Positions 13,195 to 23,320 of a stretch of DNA of 64,000 nt are shown here, in pieces. Location: NCBI RefSeq assembly GCF_048771995.1, contig NC_133026.1, forward strand, positions 10,174,001 to 10,238,000, in the 5' to 3' direction. Under the pieces are notes generated by a model. It had not been told where the DNA came from and made no database searches. It saw nothing but the letters and a program-made list of their open reading frames with translations. The position numbers and the translations under genes were made by a program. The DNA is from Taeniopygia guttata. Taxonomy: Eukaryota > Chordata > Aves > Passeriformes > Estrildidae. The stretch's first letter is position 1. Every line of letters begins with the position of its first letter.

Positions 13195-13980
13195 GTTCCA
13201 CCAGTCACCTCCACTGCCTGGCTGGAAGCAAAGCACTGAGTAACACCCTTCAGAGCAATTCCTTGGCCCAGGGCAATCCCAAGCACAGGCTGTGCAGGGA
13301 ATGGACTGTGAGCAGCCCTGGGGAGAAGGACAAGGGAGTGTTGGTTGATGAGAAGCTCAAAACGACCCAACAATGGGTACTCACAGCCCAGAATGCCAAA
13401 TGAGTCCTGAGCTGCATCCGTGGGCAGCAGGAGAGGGAGAGAGGGAGGGGATTCTGCCCCTCTGCTCTGCTCTGTGAGACCCACCTGCAGAGCTGCACCA
13501 GCTCTTGTGCTGGCAGCAGGAGAAGAAGGAGCTGTTGAAGTGAGCCCAGGGATGCCATGAAGATGATCAGAGGGCTGCAGCAATTCTCCTATGGAGACAA
13601 GCTGGGAGAGTGGTGGCAGTTCAGCACAGAGAAGAGAAAGCTCTGAGGGGACTTTCTACCAACTCCTCAGGAGTACAGGAAAGCTGGAGAGGGACTTTTC
13701 CAAGTGGAAAGGACAGATGGAGTGACAGGACAAGGGGCAATGGCCTTAAACTGGCAGAGAGCAGGTTTAGATTAGACATCAGAAATAAGTTCTTTACTGT
13801 GAAGGTGAATCACTGGCACAGGTTGTCCGGAGAAGGTTTGGCTGCTCCATCCCTGGAAGTGTCCAAAGCCAGGTTGGATGGGGCACCCTGCTCTAGTGGC
13901 ATGTGCCCATGGAAGGGGCATTGGAACTTGATCATCTTTAAGGTTGCTTCCAACTGAACCCATTCTGTAATTCGATGATT
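13195..13980 (+). mobile_element. CR1 LINE 3' portion with ORF2 C-terminal remnant
   Basis: This is the longest CR1 copy in the window. Conceptual translation shows broken pieces of the ORF2 C-terminus: GEKDKGVLVDEKL near 13320-13360, ILPLCSAL near 13450, then SDRTRGNGLKLAESRFRLD and FFTVKVNHWHRL near 13720-13820. The pieces fall in different frames and are separated by stops and indels, so it is a dead copy. The 3' end is classic, with GGTTGGATGGGGC, GGAACTTGATCATCTTTAAG and a terminal CATTCTGTAATTCGATGATT up to 13980. The 161-, 102- and 104-codon reverse frames over it are antisense shadows. The 5' limit is approximate. Confidence 0.88.
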
Positions 13981-15944
13981 TACTACTGAGTGCATTTACA
14001 TAAATAAGGGTAATGAATGACACAATTTTATACCCTTTGTCCTTCTTATTTCTTACTTCAGAATTATAAAAAAATAAAAAAGCCATGTTTCCCAGTAATA
14101 TTCTTCACAGATTAATAAAAGTATGGAGGAAAAATGTTGGATGGAGCAGAGAAGCCTGCAGACACCAGAGTTTACAGAGACAGCAAAAGACAAGGTACTT
14201 TGAGACAGCACACATATGAGATTTTTAGTAAAGTGAACGATGCATGGCAGGAAGCAGATTAGGAGAGGAGAAAATGCAGGAGCCTGAATTATTCTGCCTG
14301 CAAGACATTTTGAAAAAGATAGACTATATCGTCTGAAGAAGCAGTATAGATGGGAAAAGTCCAAAATTATTAGAAACACTATTTTTCTCCATGATCTTTC
14401 ATGTTTATGAGGGAAATCGGAGCAGGAATGCCACAAAAACAGCTGTTGCTATGTACTCTATAAATAAATTGTACTTTTTGCACTGTCTCAAGCCAAGAAT
14501 TAAAGAACCATGACAAAACCAAATAGAAAAAAAAATAATGAAACTTCTTCCAACAAAACCAAAACCTGAAGATACAAACAATGAGCTTATACTACCCACA
14601 CCATGTTTTAACCTACATCAGCTCTTTGTGACTCAGGAAATGGTTTATATCCTGACTTCTGGAACAGTTGGAATAAATAAATCACCCAAGCAGCAACTGC
14701 TTGAAACACAAATAAAATCTTATGAGCTGGCCTGATATATTATTACCAGAAATTATTTTGGCTCCTGAAAAAAGTGGCAGTCATGATCACTTGAGTTCAC
14801 AAACTGTCAGTTCCTTCCATGGTGCCAGCATATTACTTCCAGAATATTTTAGTTCCAGAAAGACAATATTGTAAGAGATTTTATTATAATATTTATAAAA
14901 TTAATTACTGGAAAAGTTGCTGTTATTTGTTTTATTTAAAGGAAGTTTATAGGTAAAACTTGTCTAGTTTCTGTATATGTATTAAATGAAACATTATCTG
15001 TGTTTCTTTTAGAGATGGATTGTGTGAACTCTTAAATATTTTCTCATATTCATTTGGAAAAATAACTCTAAGAATGCCATTTACTCCACATTTCTCCAGA
15101 AAAAAAATTTATATACACTGAAAAAAAAAGTAAATTACTACATTCATAACCACCGTAACAAGGTTACAAATTTTGCATTTTCAAACATTCACTAATTCTA
15201 TCATTCACACATGCCTATAGTGGACCCCATGGTGAAATGTCTCTACCAAACAACCTCAGGTTTACAAAGAAGCAATTTTACAGAACACAGAGGATTTGTC
15301 ATGCCAGGCATAAAGAAAAAACAAGATCTGTTTTTCAAAGCTACAAGCTTATTCTCCTATGAGCTGAACATTGGCGGAAATTTTTACAACCCTTTTAATC
15401 TGTCCTTGACACTTTTTCTTTCTAAAAATATCTGGTACATCTTTCTGGCACATACAGGACCAAAACCCTTATGAATTTATAGTGAATACACAAAGCAGAA
15501 AATCTGGAGTTTGCTGTGATGTCAGTGTAAGGAGGACACACACAAACCACTGCAAAGGCCTTAGCAGCTCAGCTGGGAGCTTACAAGGTTTTCCTATACT
15601 CATGCATGAGGAATGCGACTCCCCGTGAATTCAATTGTGGATCAGATTTGTCTTTGGAGATTAAAGCCCTCATTAATACATTGGGAGGATATGAATTCAG
15701 AGGGAGTTTGACAGTGACGAATGTCACTGTGCATGCTGAGAACTCCTGCTGCACATTTCATTAATGTGGATCTTGCAAACATGTTCTTGCTATAAATCCA
15801 CCCCAAGTTTAAAAGAAACTGCCACAAGGCTGGTCACCTTTTAAAGTTTCCTGCATTTTGAAAGATTTAACTGGTTTGCAAAAGGTTCTTTGGATAACAC
15901 GCTGATGCCAAGAGGAGTTTTGCCGTTGATTTTAGCAAGGTGTG
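13981..15944. other. Non-coding DNA, no gene seen
   Basis: AT-rich spacer. The 127-codon reverse frame at 14053-14436 is hydrophobic by virtue of T-rich codons and carries no recognisable motif. No repeat was identified by eye. Confidence 0.5.
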
Positions 15945-16353
15945 GCTGACTCTGGCTGGACACCAGGTGCCCACCATGGCCCTCCATGGGCTGCAGGGGC
16001 AGAGCTCATCCCTGAGGTCTTCAACACAGCCTGCAGGGGAATCTCCACTCTGACACCTGGAACACCTTCCCCTCTTCTTCACTGATCCTGGTGTCTGCAG
16101 AGTTGTTTCTCTTGCATATTCCCAGTGTTTTCTCCAGCTGTTATTGCACAGTTTAAGGGGTTTTTTACCCTCCTTAATTATGCTATCCAGAGGCACTTGC
16201 AGCTGCTGCTGATGGGCTTAGCCTCAGACAGCAGTGGATCTGTCTTGGAGCAAGCTGGCACTGGCTCTATCTGGTATGGGGAAAGCTGCTGGAGGTTTCT
16301 CTCAAAAGCCACCCATGTAGCCCCCTGCTGCATTGCCATCAAAACCCAATACA
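15945..16353 (-). mobile_element. Endogenous-retrovirus LTR fragment, reverse
   Basis: The plus strand here reads as the reverse complement of the LTR family found forward at 19747. On the minus strand it starts with TGTATTGGGTTT at 16353 and proceeds through landmarks shared with that copy: a GGAGCTACA-like segment, AGAAGCTGCT, a GACCCACCAGTGGCC-like segment, GCCCATCAG, TGCAGACACCAAGG and a CTGCAGCCCATGGAGG-type segment near 15990. No internal coding region or second LTR is attached, so it is a truncated or solo LTR. The far end near 15945 is approximate. I believe the family is an avian ERVL-like LTR, but only a repeat-library search can name it. Confidence 0.75.
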
Positions 16354-17569
16354 CAAGGCCAGAATTTGCAGTCCAATAGCTGAAGAGGATATCTGTAAAA
16401 CCAGCAAGGCAAGAATTCAATCAGCTACTGGTTAGAACTTGCACTGATCTCTGCCCTGCTCATGTTAATGTGGCTACAGCTCAAATCTGCAGTCTTCAGA
16501 AAATTCGGTTATCTGCATGCAAGCACTGGTTTGTGCAAATATACTTCCTATTTCAACCTAAAAAACTATAGCAAATTGCAAGTCACTGTGCTCTATGAAT
16601 TTTCTGTGAATCTGAATTTAAAAAATACAGCCCAGAACTTGTGAACTAAGTCTTGCTCTGTTTTCCCAAATGCATTTCTTCAGCAGAGGAAGACACAGCA
16701 AGGAAAACACAATGTGTTGAGACCTGAGTGAAAACTTGAGGACAGTCCTTGCCCTTTGGCTCTCCCAAGCATATACCTCTGCTTGCCCTCTGAGGCCTAG
16801 AAAAATAAAAAATCAGTAAATGTGGTGGTTTGCTGTGAAGACTGCACCAGTGAGACAGTGGCTGCCCTGATGGTTAACAATAAAGTGCCTCCTCAGACTG
16901 GCACATGAAATTCAGGGCCAGTGCACAACACGTGCCTGCAGCGTGGTCTTTGTACCTCTGGGGCTTTCCCTGGATGCTCCTCAAAGCCACGATTTTGCAC
17001 TAAGGTGCTGAAAAAAAAAGACAGCCACAGTTTTGTCTCATGAAACAAACCTCACACAAGCAATCTGACACTCAGGACTCCTGGATACAGAGAAAGTTTT
17101 GTTCTTAAAGCTTATTTGGCTTCAAGGTTACAATAATGTCAAACATAATTTCTTTACATGCAATGTAGAATCTACAGAAATTAAACTGAAGAAGCAACTT
17201 GCCCATATCTTAGAAATACTTGGTCAAAGTTTGGGATTTGCCTCAAGACTCTAAAAATTATTTAAAAATAGGTCACTCAGAAATAGTCCAGGTATCTCAT
17301 ATTCCCAGTTACTGTTTGTTATCTTCCCAAAAACATATGAAACAAATCCCCTCCACATAACATCTTTCAAAATATTGTGAAAATTATCTTAGTGTCAGCT
17401 GAAGACTTCATAACATCTCTACCAGGAAACTGGATTGAACATTTCTGGGGAGAATAAAATTCAGCATATATCTTTCATCCTGTTTTTATCCTCTTTCTCC
17501 ATGGAAAATATTCTTACCTTGGCTGCAAATTTAGATAAAGTTTCATTCTTTGAGAGGAAAATTATGCTG

Positions 17570-17612
17570 TGGTTTGTTTTTTGGGTTTTTTGGTTTGGTT
17601 TTTTTTTTTGTG
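17570..17612 (+). repeat. T/G-rich low-complexity tract
   Basis: Runs of T separated by GG or GGG, ending in T10-12. It immediately precedes the hairpin at 17623. Confidence 0.75.
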
Positions 17613-17622
17613 TTCTTTCCTC

Positions 17623-17650
17623 TACTGTTTGGTAGAGAAACCAAACAGTA
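17623..17650. other. Perfect 11-bp inverted repeat with 6-nt loop
   Basis: Left arm TACTGTTTGGT (17623-17633), loop AGAGAA, right arm ACCAAACAGTA (17640-17650). All 11 pairs are Watson-Crick. The stem does not extend outward. The sequence downstream is CTTTTAAT and not a T-run, so it is not a clear pol III or bacterial-type terminator. Function unknown. Confidence 0.85.
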
Positions 17651-18654
17651 CTTTTAATCCTTCTTGGAGACCTGATATAACCTTAGTTTTCTACATTTTT
17701 GCACTTGACTCAAATATCTGACTGTGATAAATTGTCACAATGAAGCTCCTTGGAAAATTGAGCTGTATCACTCCTGCCTCTGTTGGAGAGGTCCTATATA
17801 AAAAATTATAAATGCTTTTTCCTTACTACTCCATCTCCACCAAAAGGAAAAAAAAGAATTTTGAAATATTGATGTCCTCTGACCAGCTGATAGTTTCATT
17901 TGCTATTTTTATTCTTAAAATTTGTTACTTTATTTAAGAGCTGTTATTGCTTTTACATGATGCTTCATTCAAAAAGGGCTACATGAAAAATTCAACTCAG
18001 CTAACCAGCATAACTAGCTTAGTGATAGAAATTTCCCATAAAAAACAGGGGAGACATAGAAGGAAAAAAAACAGCAGAAAGACCTGATTTATTTTTGTGA
18101 TTAACTACTGATTTGTGGTAATTTGGAAAAATTCAGAACAAGCAGAACCAACATTGGCAGGACAAGGAAAAACTAAATGCAATCAAATTATATTCCAGTG
18201 CTCACAAAGAAACCATTGCACACTGCACTTGATGTTAGGATTTCAATCCTCAGAGACAGACAGTCGATTCAAATGCCAAGGTCTTTTGAAATTGTCATTC
18301 ACACTTGGACTTAAAAAGATGCAGATTTTGATTCTGTCAGCTCCCTCCAAAAGATGTGGGTGTTGAGCCCATCATTTAAGGCATTTAATCCCCTTACCTG
18401 AATCTTCACAAATTAGATTCACAAAACTTTTGAAAGCACAGAATATTTCATGTGATCACCTCAGAGAGCTAACACAGGGTGCCCATAATCACACAGAAAT
18501 CTCCAAAAGGTTCCCCTCTACCTGAAACTGCTTTGCCATTGTCTTCCAACACCTTAGAGAAGTAACAGGGAAGCTGGAAATACTCTCTTCTCTAGGATGC
18601 ATGATAGCAGCTCAAGAGACAGCAGGTACATGTTTTTCCAGAGGAATTTTCATT

Positions 18655-18862
18655 TGGATTTAAGAAATAAGATTATTCATCTTGAGCAGAATTAAACATT
18701 GGGACAGGCAGCCCAGCAAAGTGGTGGAATCCCCTTGGCTTACAAATATTCCTTGGCTAGACACTCCTCTGGAAAATTGAATCTAAGGCCTGGCTGTTGG
18801 CTGGAGATTGGTACAGATGATCTCTAGAGGTGCCTTCCAACATGGAATTTTCTGTAATTCTA
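18655..18862 (+). mobile_element. Decayed CR1 LINE 3' end, forward
   Basis: The order of CR1 3' landmarks is present but eroded: AACATTGGGACAGGCAGCCC, AGCAAAGTGGTGGAATCCCC, a GGCCTGGCTGTTGGCTGGA segment, then GATGATCTCTAGAGGTGCCT and a terminal TTTTCTGTAATTCTAAC tail. It is more diverged than the copies at 10.9 and 13.2 kb, suggesting an older insertion or a different CR1 subfamily. Confidence 0.75.
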
Positions 18863-19746
18863 ACCCATAATTTACCATTTCCATTATTCTTTCAAATTAT
18901 ATTGGTAGTGCTCAAGAAATAGCAAGTTGTGAAAAGCATATGTTTACCTAATATATGAAAACATGAGAGAAATAGGATCATTAATCTCTGTCCATCAGAT
19001 TCAGATATTGCTCAAAAGTCAAGCCAAATGTTCAGCTGAGGTGAGAATCTAGAGACCCTGGCCATGAGTGCTGTGTCTATCCCAGCTGAACTGGGGATGC
19101 CTGGGCACAGAGTCCACGAGGCATTGAGGGCTCTTTGTGTCAGCAAACTGCCATTGCCCCAAGAAGGACCTGCAAGCCAACACTTCTTTGGGCAGGCCAG
19201 TCCTCACTGCCAGGAGCTCCTCAAAGTTCAACCTGGGACAGGCAAGGCTGCTGCTAGATAATGTTCAAACCATTTATCAGACAGATAACAGCTGTTCAGG
19301 ACCAGAAATGTCCCTGGGCAAACCACAATTTCAAGCCTAAAACTATGAGAGTAGGAAGAAATAGGTCCTTATTTCACTGCACGTAGGCCAGCAACCAAAC
19401 ACAAGTTAGCGCAAAGAATTAATTCATTCCCCTACAAAGGCAAAAGTTTACTTTCGAACCAAAATAAAAGGTACTTAGCTTGCAGAACAGATACGGCAAA
19501 AGTATCTTACAAATCTGTAAAATATAAAATTCTACATTATTAATGGCTTTATTAGTCAATGGAAGGGTGGAAAATTAAACAAACAGAATGTCCTTGCTGT
19601 CTGAAAAGAGATAAATTGCTCAAATAAGTACATCCAGTGTTATGGTGGATTAAGACTACCAGTTTGATTCATCAGTCTCTTTTGTCAGGGCCCCGGCTCG
19701 TTGACAACACCATTATAGAACTTATTTCCTAATTCTTCAACAGGAT
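18863..19746. other. Non-coding DNA, no gene seen
   Basis: No repeat recognised. Overlapping 60-67-codon frames at 19049-19340 occur on both strands over a slightly GC-richer patch. The GATA-type palindrome of 1733 recurs at 19274-19288. Confidence 0.5.
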
Positions 19747-20199
19747 TGTATTGGGTTTGTTTTGTCACACTTTGGTAGTGGAGGCCTACAGAAGTGACTC
19801 TGAGAAGCTGCTGGAAGCTTCCTCACGTCTGAGAGAGCCGATGCCAGACAGCTCCACGGTGGACCCACCAGTGGCCCAGGCCAAGCTCATCAGCGGTGGT
19901 GGTGATGCCTCTGGGCCAATGTATTAACAAGGGGAGATAAAAGTGCTCAACTTCTACAGCAGTCAAGAGAAACAGGAGTGAGAATACACAAGAGGAACAG
20001 CAATGCAGACCCCAAGGTCAGTGCAGATGGAGCGGGAGGAGGTGTTCCAGTCCCTTGCAGCCTCTGGTGCAGACCATGGTGAGGCAGCTGTGTCCCTGCA
20101 GCTTGTGGAGGTCCACTGTGGAGCAGGGATCCACCTGCAGCCCAGGGAGGATGCCATGCCAGGGTAGGTGGATGCCTGAAGGAGGCTGTGACCCATGCT
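19747..20199 (+). mobile_element. Endogenous-retrovirus LTR, 5' part (interrupted)
   Basis: Starts with TGTATTGGGTTTG and continues through TTTGGTAGTGGAGG, GAGAAGCTGCTGGAAGCTTC, GCCAGACAGCTCCACGGTGG, GACCCACCAGTGGCCCAGG, CAGACCCCAAGGTCAGTGCA and repeated GTGGAG/CTGCAGCCC segments. It matches the reverse-oriented copy at 15945-16353. It is broken at 20199 by a second LTR and resumes after it. I infer an ERVL-like avian LTR, with the family name unverified. The short forward and reverse frames over it (60-100 codons) are not genes. Confidence 0.78.
20194..20199 (+). repeat. Target-site duplication, left copy
   Basis: CATGCT directly left of TGTGGCAAGC. The same six bases occur at 20601-20606, just right of the inserted LTR. 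If the LTR is taken to end in CA, the duplication reads as TGCT (4 bp) instead. Confidence 0.7.
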
Positions 20200-20600
20200 T
20201 GTGGCAAGCACATTTCCCTCTCTCTCAGGATTTTTCATAGAGATGCACAGAGAGAAAGAAAGAGAAAACAATTTCTATTTCTGCTCCCTGTTTTTCCTAT
20301 GTGAAATGTGTTTGGAGAATTGTTTACCTGGGGTGATTGCTGGATTGGATTCTTGTGAGGATTGTTTGAGCTTCATGGCCAATTCAATCCACCTGTGGCT
20401 GGACTCTTGAGAATGGGGCCACGAGTTGGTGGTTAGTTAGATATGGTAGTTAGAAAAAGTAGGTATGTAGTTTTAGTATCTTCCTTTATAGAGTATATTA
20501 ATGTATTTTAGCATAGTTATAATAAAGAAATCATTCAGCCTTCTGAACTGGAGTCAGACATCGTCATTTCTTCCCACTGAGTTTGCCTGCATTTAAAATA
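20200..20600 (+). mobile_element. Solo endogenous-retrovirus LTR nested in an older LTR
   Basis: About 401 bp starting TGTGGCAAGCACATTTC and ending near TTTAAAATA(CA). It carries a polyadenylation signal AATAAA at 20521-20526, followed by a short R/U5-like end with GAGTCAGACATCGTC. It resembles LTRs of passerine ERVK-like or ERV1-like elements, although I could not settle the class: a 6-bp duplication would favour ERVK, a 4-bp one ERV1. No internal viral genes are present, so recombination between two LTRs probably left this solo copy. The host LTR sequence continues uninterrupted on either side. Confidence 0.78.
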
Positions 20601-20606
20601 CATGCT
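20601..20606 (+). repeat. Target-site duplication, right copy
   Basis: CATGCT, identical to 20194-20199, followed by GGAGCAGG, which rejoins the interrupted LTR. Confidence 0.7.
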
Positions 20607-20690
20607 GGAGCAGGTTTGCTGGCAGGACCTCTGACCCATGGTGGAGCAGCCTTTTCCTGAAGGACTGCACCCCATGGAGGGGGGTATACG
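20607..20690 (+). mobile_element. Endogenous-retrovirus LTR, 3' part after the nested insertion
   Basis: Continues the family seen at 19747 with the characteristic repeated GCTGGAGCAGGTTTGC, GGCAGGACCT, GTGGAGCAG, CCTGAAGGACTGCACCCC and ATGGAGGGG units. The right border is blurred; I lose the match at about 20690. Whether any of the following sequence is internal retroviral DNA is not visible. Confidence 0.65.
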
Positions 20691-21486
20691 TTCCAGAGTC
20701 CACGTGCTGCTCAGTGGCAGCCGTGTAGGCTGTGCCACAGCTTCAGCCTCCGTCACTTGCAAGCAGGGCAGACATGGGCAGGGAACTCCACTCTGCCTGA
20801 GCCCAAAGAGAAGGCATGCCTCCATCTATCAGTCTGTTGGGGAAACGTGTGCATCTTCCCCACCTACTACTGCTCCTTCACAGAACAAATGGCCTAGAGC
20901 TGGGCCAGGTGCTAGAAATCTTTCCCTGTTTTTTGTAGAAGCAAGTCAGAGCGGACAGGGTGTCAGTTTATTGGGTTTCCATGGGACATCCTGGGGGAGC
21001 AGTGGTTACAGCTTTTCTGTACAACCCACTTCGGACACTTTCCCTGGCATTGTGCTATGGACTCCTGTGGGCATTCAGAGACAGGAAGGAGAACCCAAAG
21101 GGATTAGAGGAGTCCTGACATCACACATGGTGCTGAAAACCACAGCATAGATCAACATGTGATGACACCATTACTTTTACATGTCTCTCACACGGTGTCT
21201 GAGGTAGAACCATCCCACTCATCCAAAACTAAACCTTCCACTACACAGCAGGGACTTTCACACAGCACTTCTGCCCCCGCCTGCTCCACCTGCCTCTTCC
21301 ACAACTCAACAGCAGCCACAGGCATTTTGTATCACAGCTGTCCCTACCACACTAAAGACATTTCTCTCTGACAGACTGTTACCTCAGAGAGCTGAGTCTG
21401 GGCTCAAGGAATGAGGGATGATAAAGGCTCCATGTGCATAGCATCCCTCAATCTCATGGGATGATCAGCAAGACTCTGCAGCCGAG
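20691..21486. other. Non-coding DNA; frame of 170 codons not supported as a gene
   Basis: The forward frame 20638-21150 starts inside LTR sequence and shows no recognisable domain, signal peptide or coding bias. I treat it as chance or as degraded element sequence. Nothing else is recognised. Confidence 0.5.
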
Positions 21487-21916
21487 GGGGATGTGTGTGG
21501 GGATGTGTGTGGGGATGGATGTGGGGATGTGTGTGGGGATGTGTGTGGGGATGGATGTGGGGATGGATGTGGGGATGTGTGTGGGGATGTGTGTGGGGAT
21601 GTGTTTGGGGATGTGTGTGGGGATGTGTGTGGGGATGGATGTGGGGATGTGTGTGGGGATGTGTGTGGGGATGGATGTGGGGATGTGTGTGGGATGGGTG
21701 TGGGGATGTGTGTGGGGATGGATGTGGGGATGTGTGTGGGGATGTGTGTGGGGATGTGTGTGGGGATGTGTGTGGGGATGTGTGTGGAGATGTGTGTGGG
21801 GATGGATGTGGGGATGGATGTGGGGATGTGTGTGGGGATGGATGTGGGGATGGATGTGGGGATGTGTGTGGAGATGTGTGTGGGGATGTGTGTGGGGATG
21901 GATGTGGGGATGGAGT
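21487..21916 (+). repeat. 12-bp minisatellite, unit GGGGATGTGTGT / GGGGATGGATGT
   Basis: About 35 full units plus a partial one, read directly. Two main unit types alternate irregularly: A (GGGGATGTGTGT) and B (GGGGATGGATGT), 11 of the units being B. Single-base variants are GTGTTT in the unit at 21595 and GGAGAT at 21786 and 21870. One 11-base unit at 21691 shifts the frame. The unit length is a multiple of three and lacks stop codons in most frames, so long artificial frames appear on both strands (158-252 codons, for example His-Thr-Ser-Pro or Cys-Gly-Asp-Val repeats). These are not genes. The plus strand has no C from 21484 to 21920. Confidence 0.95.
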
Positions 21917-23320
21917 GGGTCTCTGCCCACCTGCCCTGCTCACACTGCTGCCATGTGAGAGGAGAGGTGTGCAGAGATGTCCTGGAGGCAGCGGTGTGTG
22001 AGCAGCCCCAGCGTATCCCACCAAGGGGTCTGGCTGCCAGGACCTGAAGGATATGCCGAGATTTGGCAGTATTTTTGTGGCAGGTGAACAAATGCTATGT
22101 GTGTTCTTACACTGCCATCTCGTGACAGGCAAAGGTAACATTTGTGCACGGACACTTGACAAATAAATTTATTACAATCATTATAAAATGGGCGTTGCAA
22201 GCAATTTCCAACAGCATGCAACTGAAAAGTAATGCCTGAAATCAGTCTGCTAATTAGATTCATTACTTTTAGTTTTGTCATCTGAAATTTTGAGCATTCG
22301 TGTATCAGTAAAGTTTTGAACATTTTTTCAAACATAACAAAGTCACATTCTCTTAACATCTGTATCTCATTTTGGACAAGGATGAATTCTGGGAACAATG
22401 GATACATTTTGAAAAGGCCATGGTAATTATAAAAAGCCAGTTAACTTTTTGTTTGATTGTTTATTTTATTTTTTGAGGGGGAAAGCTGTCAGAGTTTGAA
22501 GACTTTGAACATCCTTCATTTGCCAAAAAGGATCTTTCAAAATGCAGTGTTTCTCAGTAAGGACCTTCTTGATGCAACCACTTTCTTGCAAGTTTCTAGG
22601 AACTTTCTAGCTGCCAAGGCTTTGCCTTCAGTTCTTAGATGCTGGTCTCACACTGCATTGCTCTGCACACTGATTGTCTAACAGATTGACATTTTCAAAA
22701 AATTGTTCCTTCAGGTAGTTGGAGTGAATGATTCTTACACTGCTTTGAAAATTAGCACTAAAACCTTAAACTGACATTTTCTGGAAAACAAAGGAGGGAC
22801 TATAACCTGGGGCTAATACTCCTGCTGTTATCTAAGCCATGAGAAAGGCTCTGCATCAACTTCTCAATTGGATTCAACTACAAATTGAATTTCAAACAGT
22901 TATTTGCTCCAAAATTTTCATCAAAATACCAGCAATGCTGGAATTTGGGACACTTTAGATTAAAAATTAGGGTCAGTAGAATAGTAATGACAAAAGACAC
23001 TTTATGAGATTGCTGAGGCAAAAGAGATACAGTTCCATGGCAGATACTGAATTCCAAACTATTTTGTCATATAGGGTTCTATACCTCTATTCTGAATTAC
23101 ACTAATTACCTGAAAAGGTAAACAAGGTACATGGATGTATTCAGGAAACCATTGATTCATTCCCTCTGTAATCAATGCAGCTGGAGCTCCTTGGATTACC
23201 AGAGATCTCCATCTGGAAGCTGTTCTACAGCTGCTGCTGCCTCCTCTGGAAAAGTTCCTTTTGTTCATTGCCAAAGAGACTGAGAGGTGACATGCAGTGA
23301 TAAAGTCAGTGATATCAGAG
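21917..23320. other. Non-coding DNA, no gene seen
   Basis: A short GC-richer shoulder follows the minisatellite up to about 22040, then AT-rich DNA. The 155-codon reverse frame at 21940-22407 has no recognisable domain and begins on the shoulder of the array. Confidence 0.5.

Larger units (their letters stand above)
16354..18654. other. Non-coding DNA, no gene seen
   Basis: AT-rich spacer with short frames only. It holds a T/G-rich tract at 17570-17612 and a perfect small hairpin at 17623-17650, listed separately. Confidence 0.5.

Noticed and set aside
20638..21150. 170-codon forward frame
   Set aside because: It starts within LTR sequence and shows no domain or retroviral protein motif; judged chance or degraded element.
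21487..21916. Direct-repeat array resembling a CRISPR
   Set aside because: There are no unique spacers, the repeats abut each other, and the context is vertebrate.
21404..22162. Frames of 158-252 codons encoding His-Thr-Pro or Cys-Gly-Asp repeats
   Set aside because: They arise from a 12-bp tandem repeat whose length is a multiple of three; no start context, no unique domain and an indel in the array.
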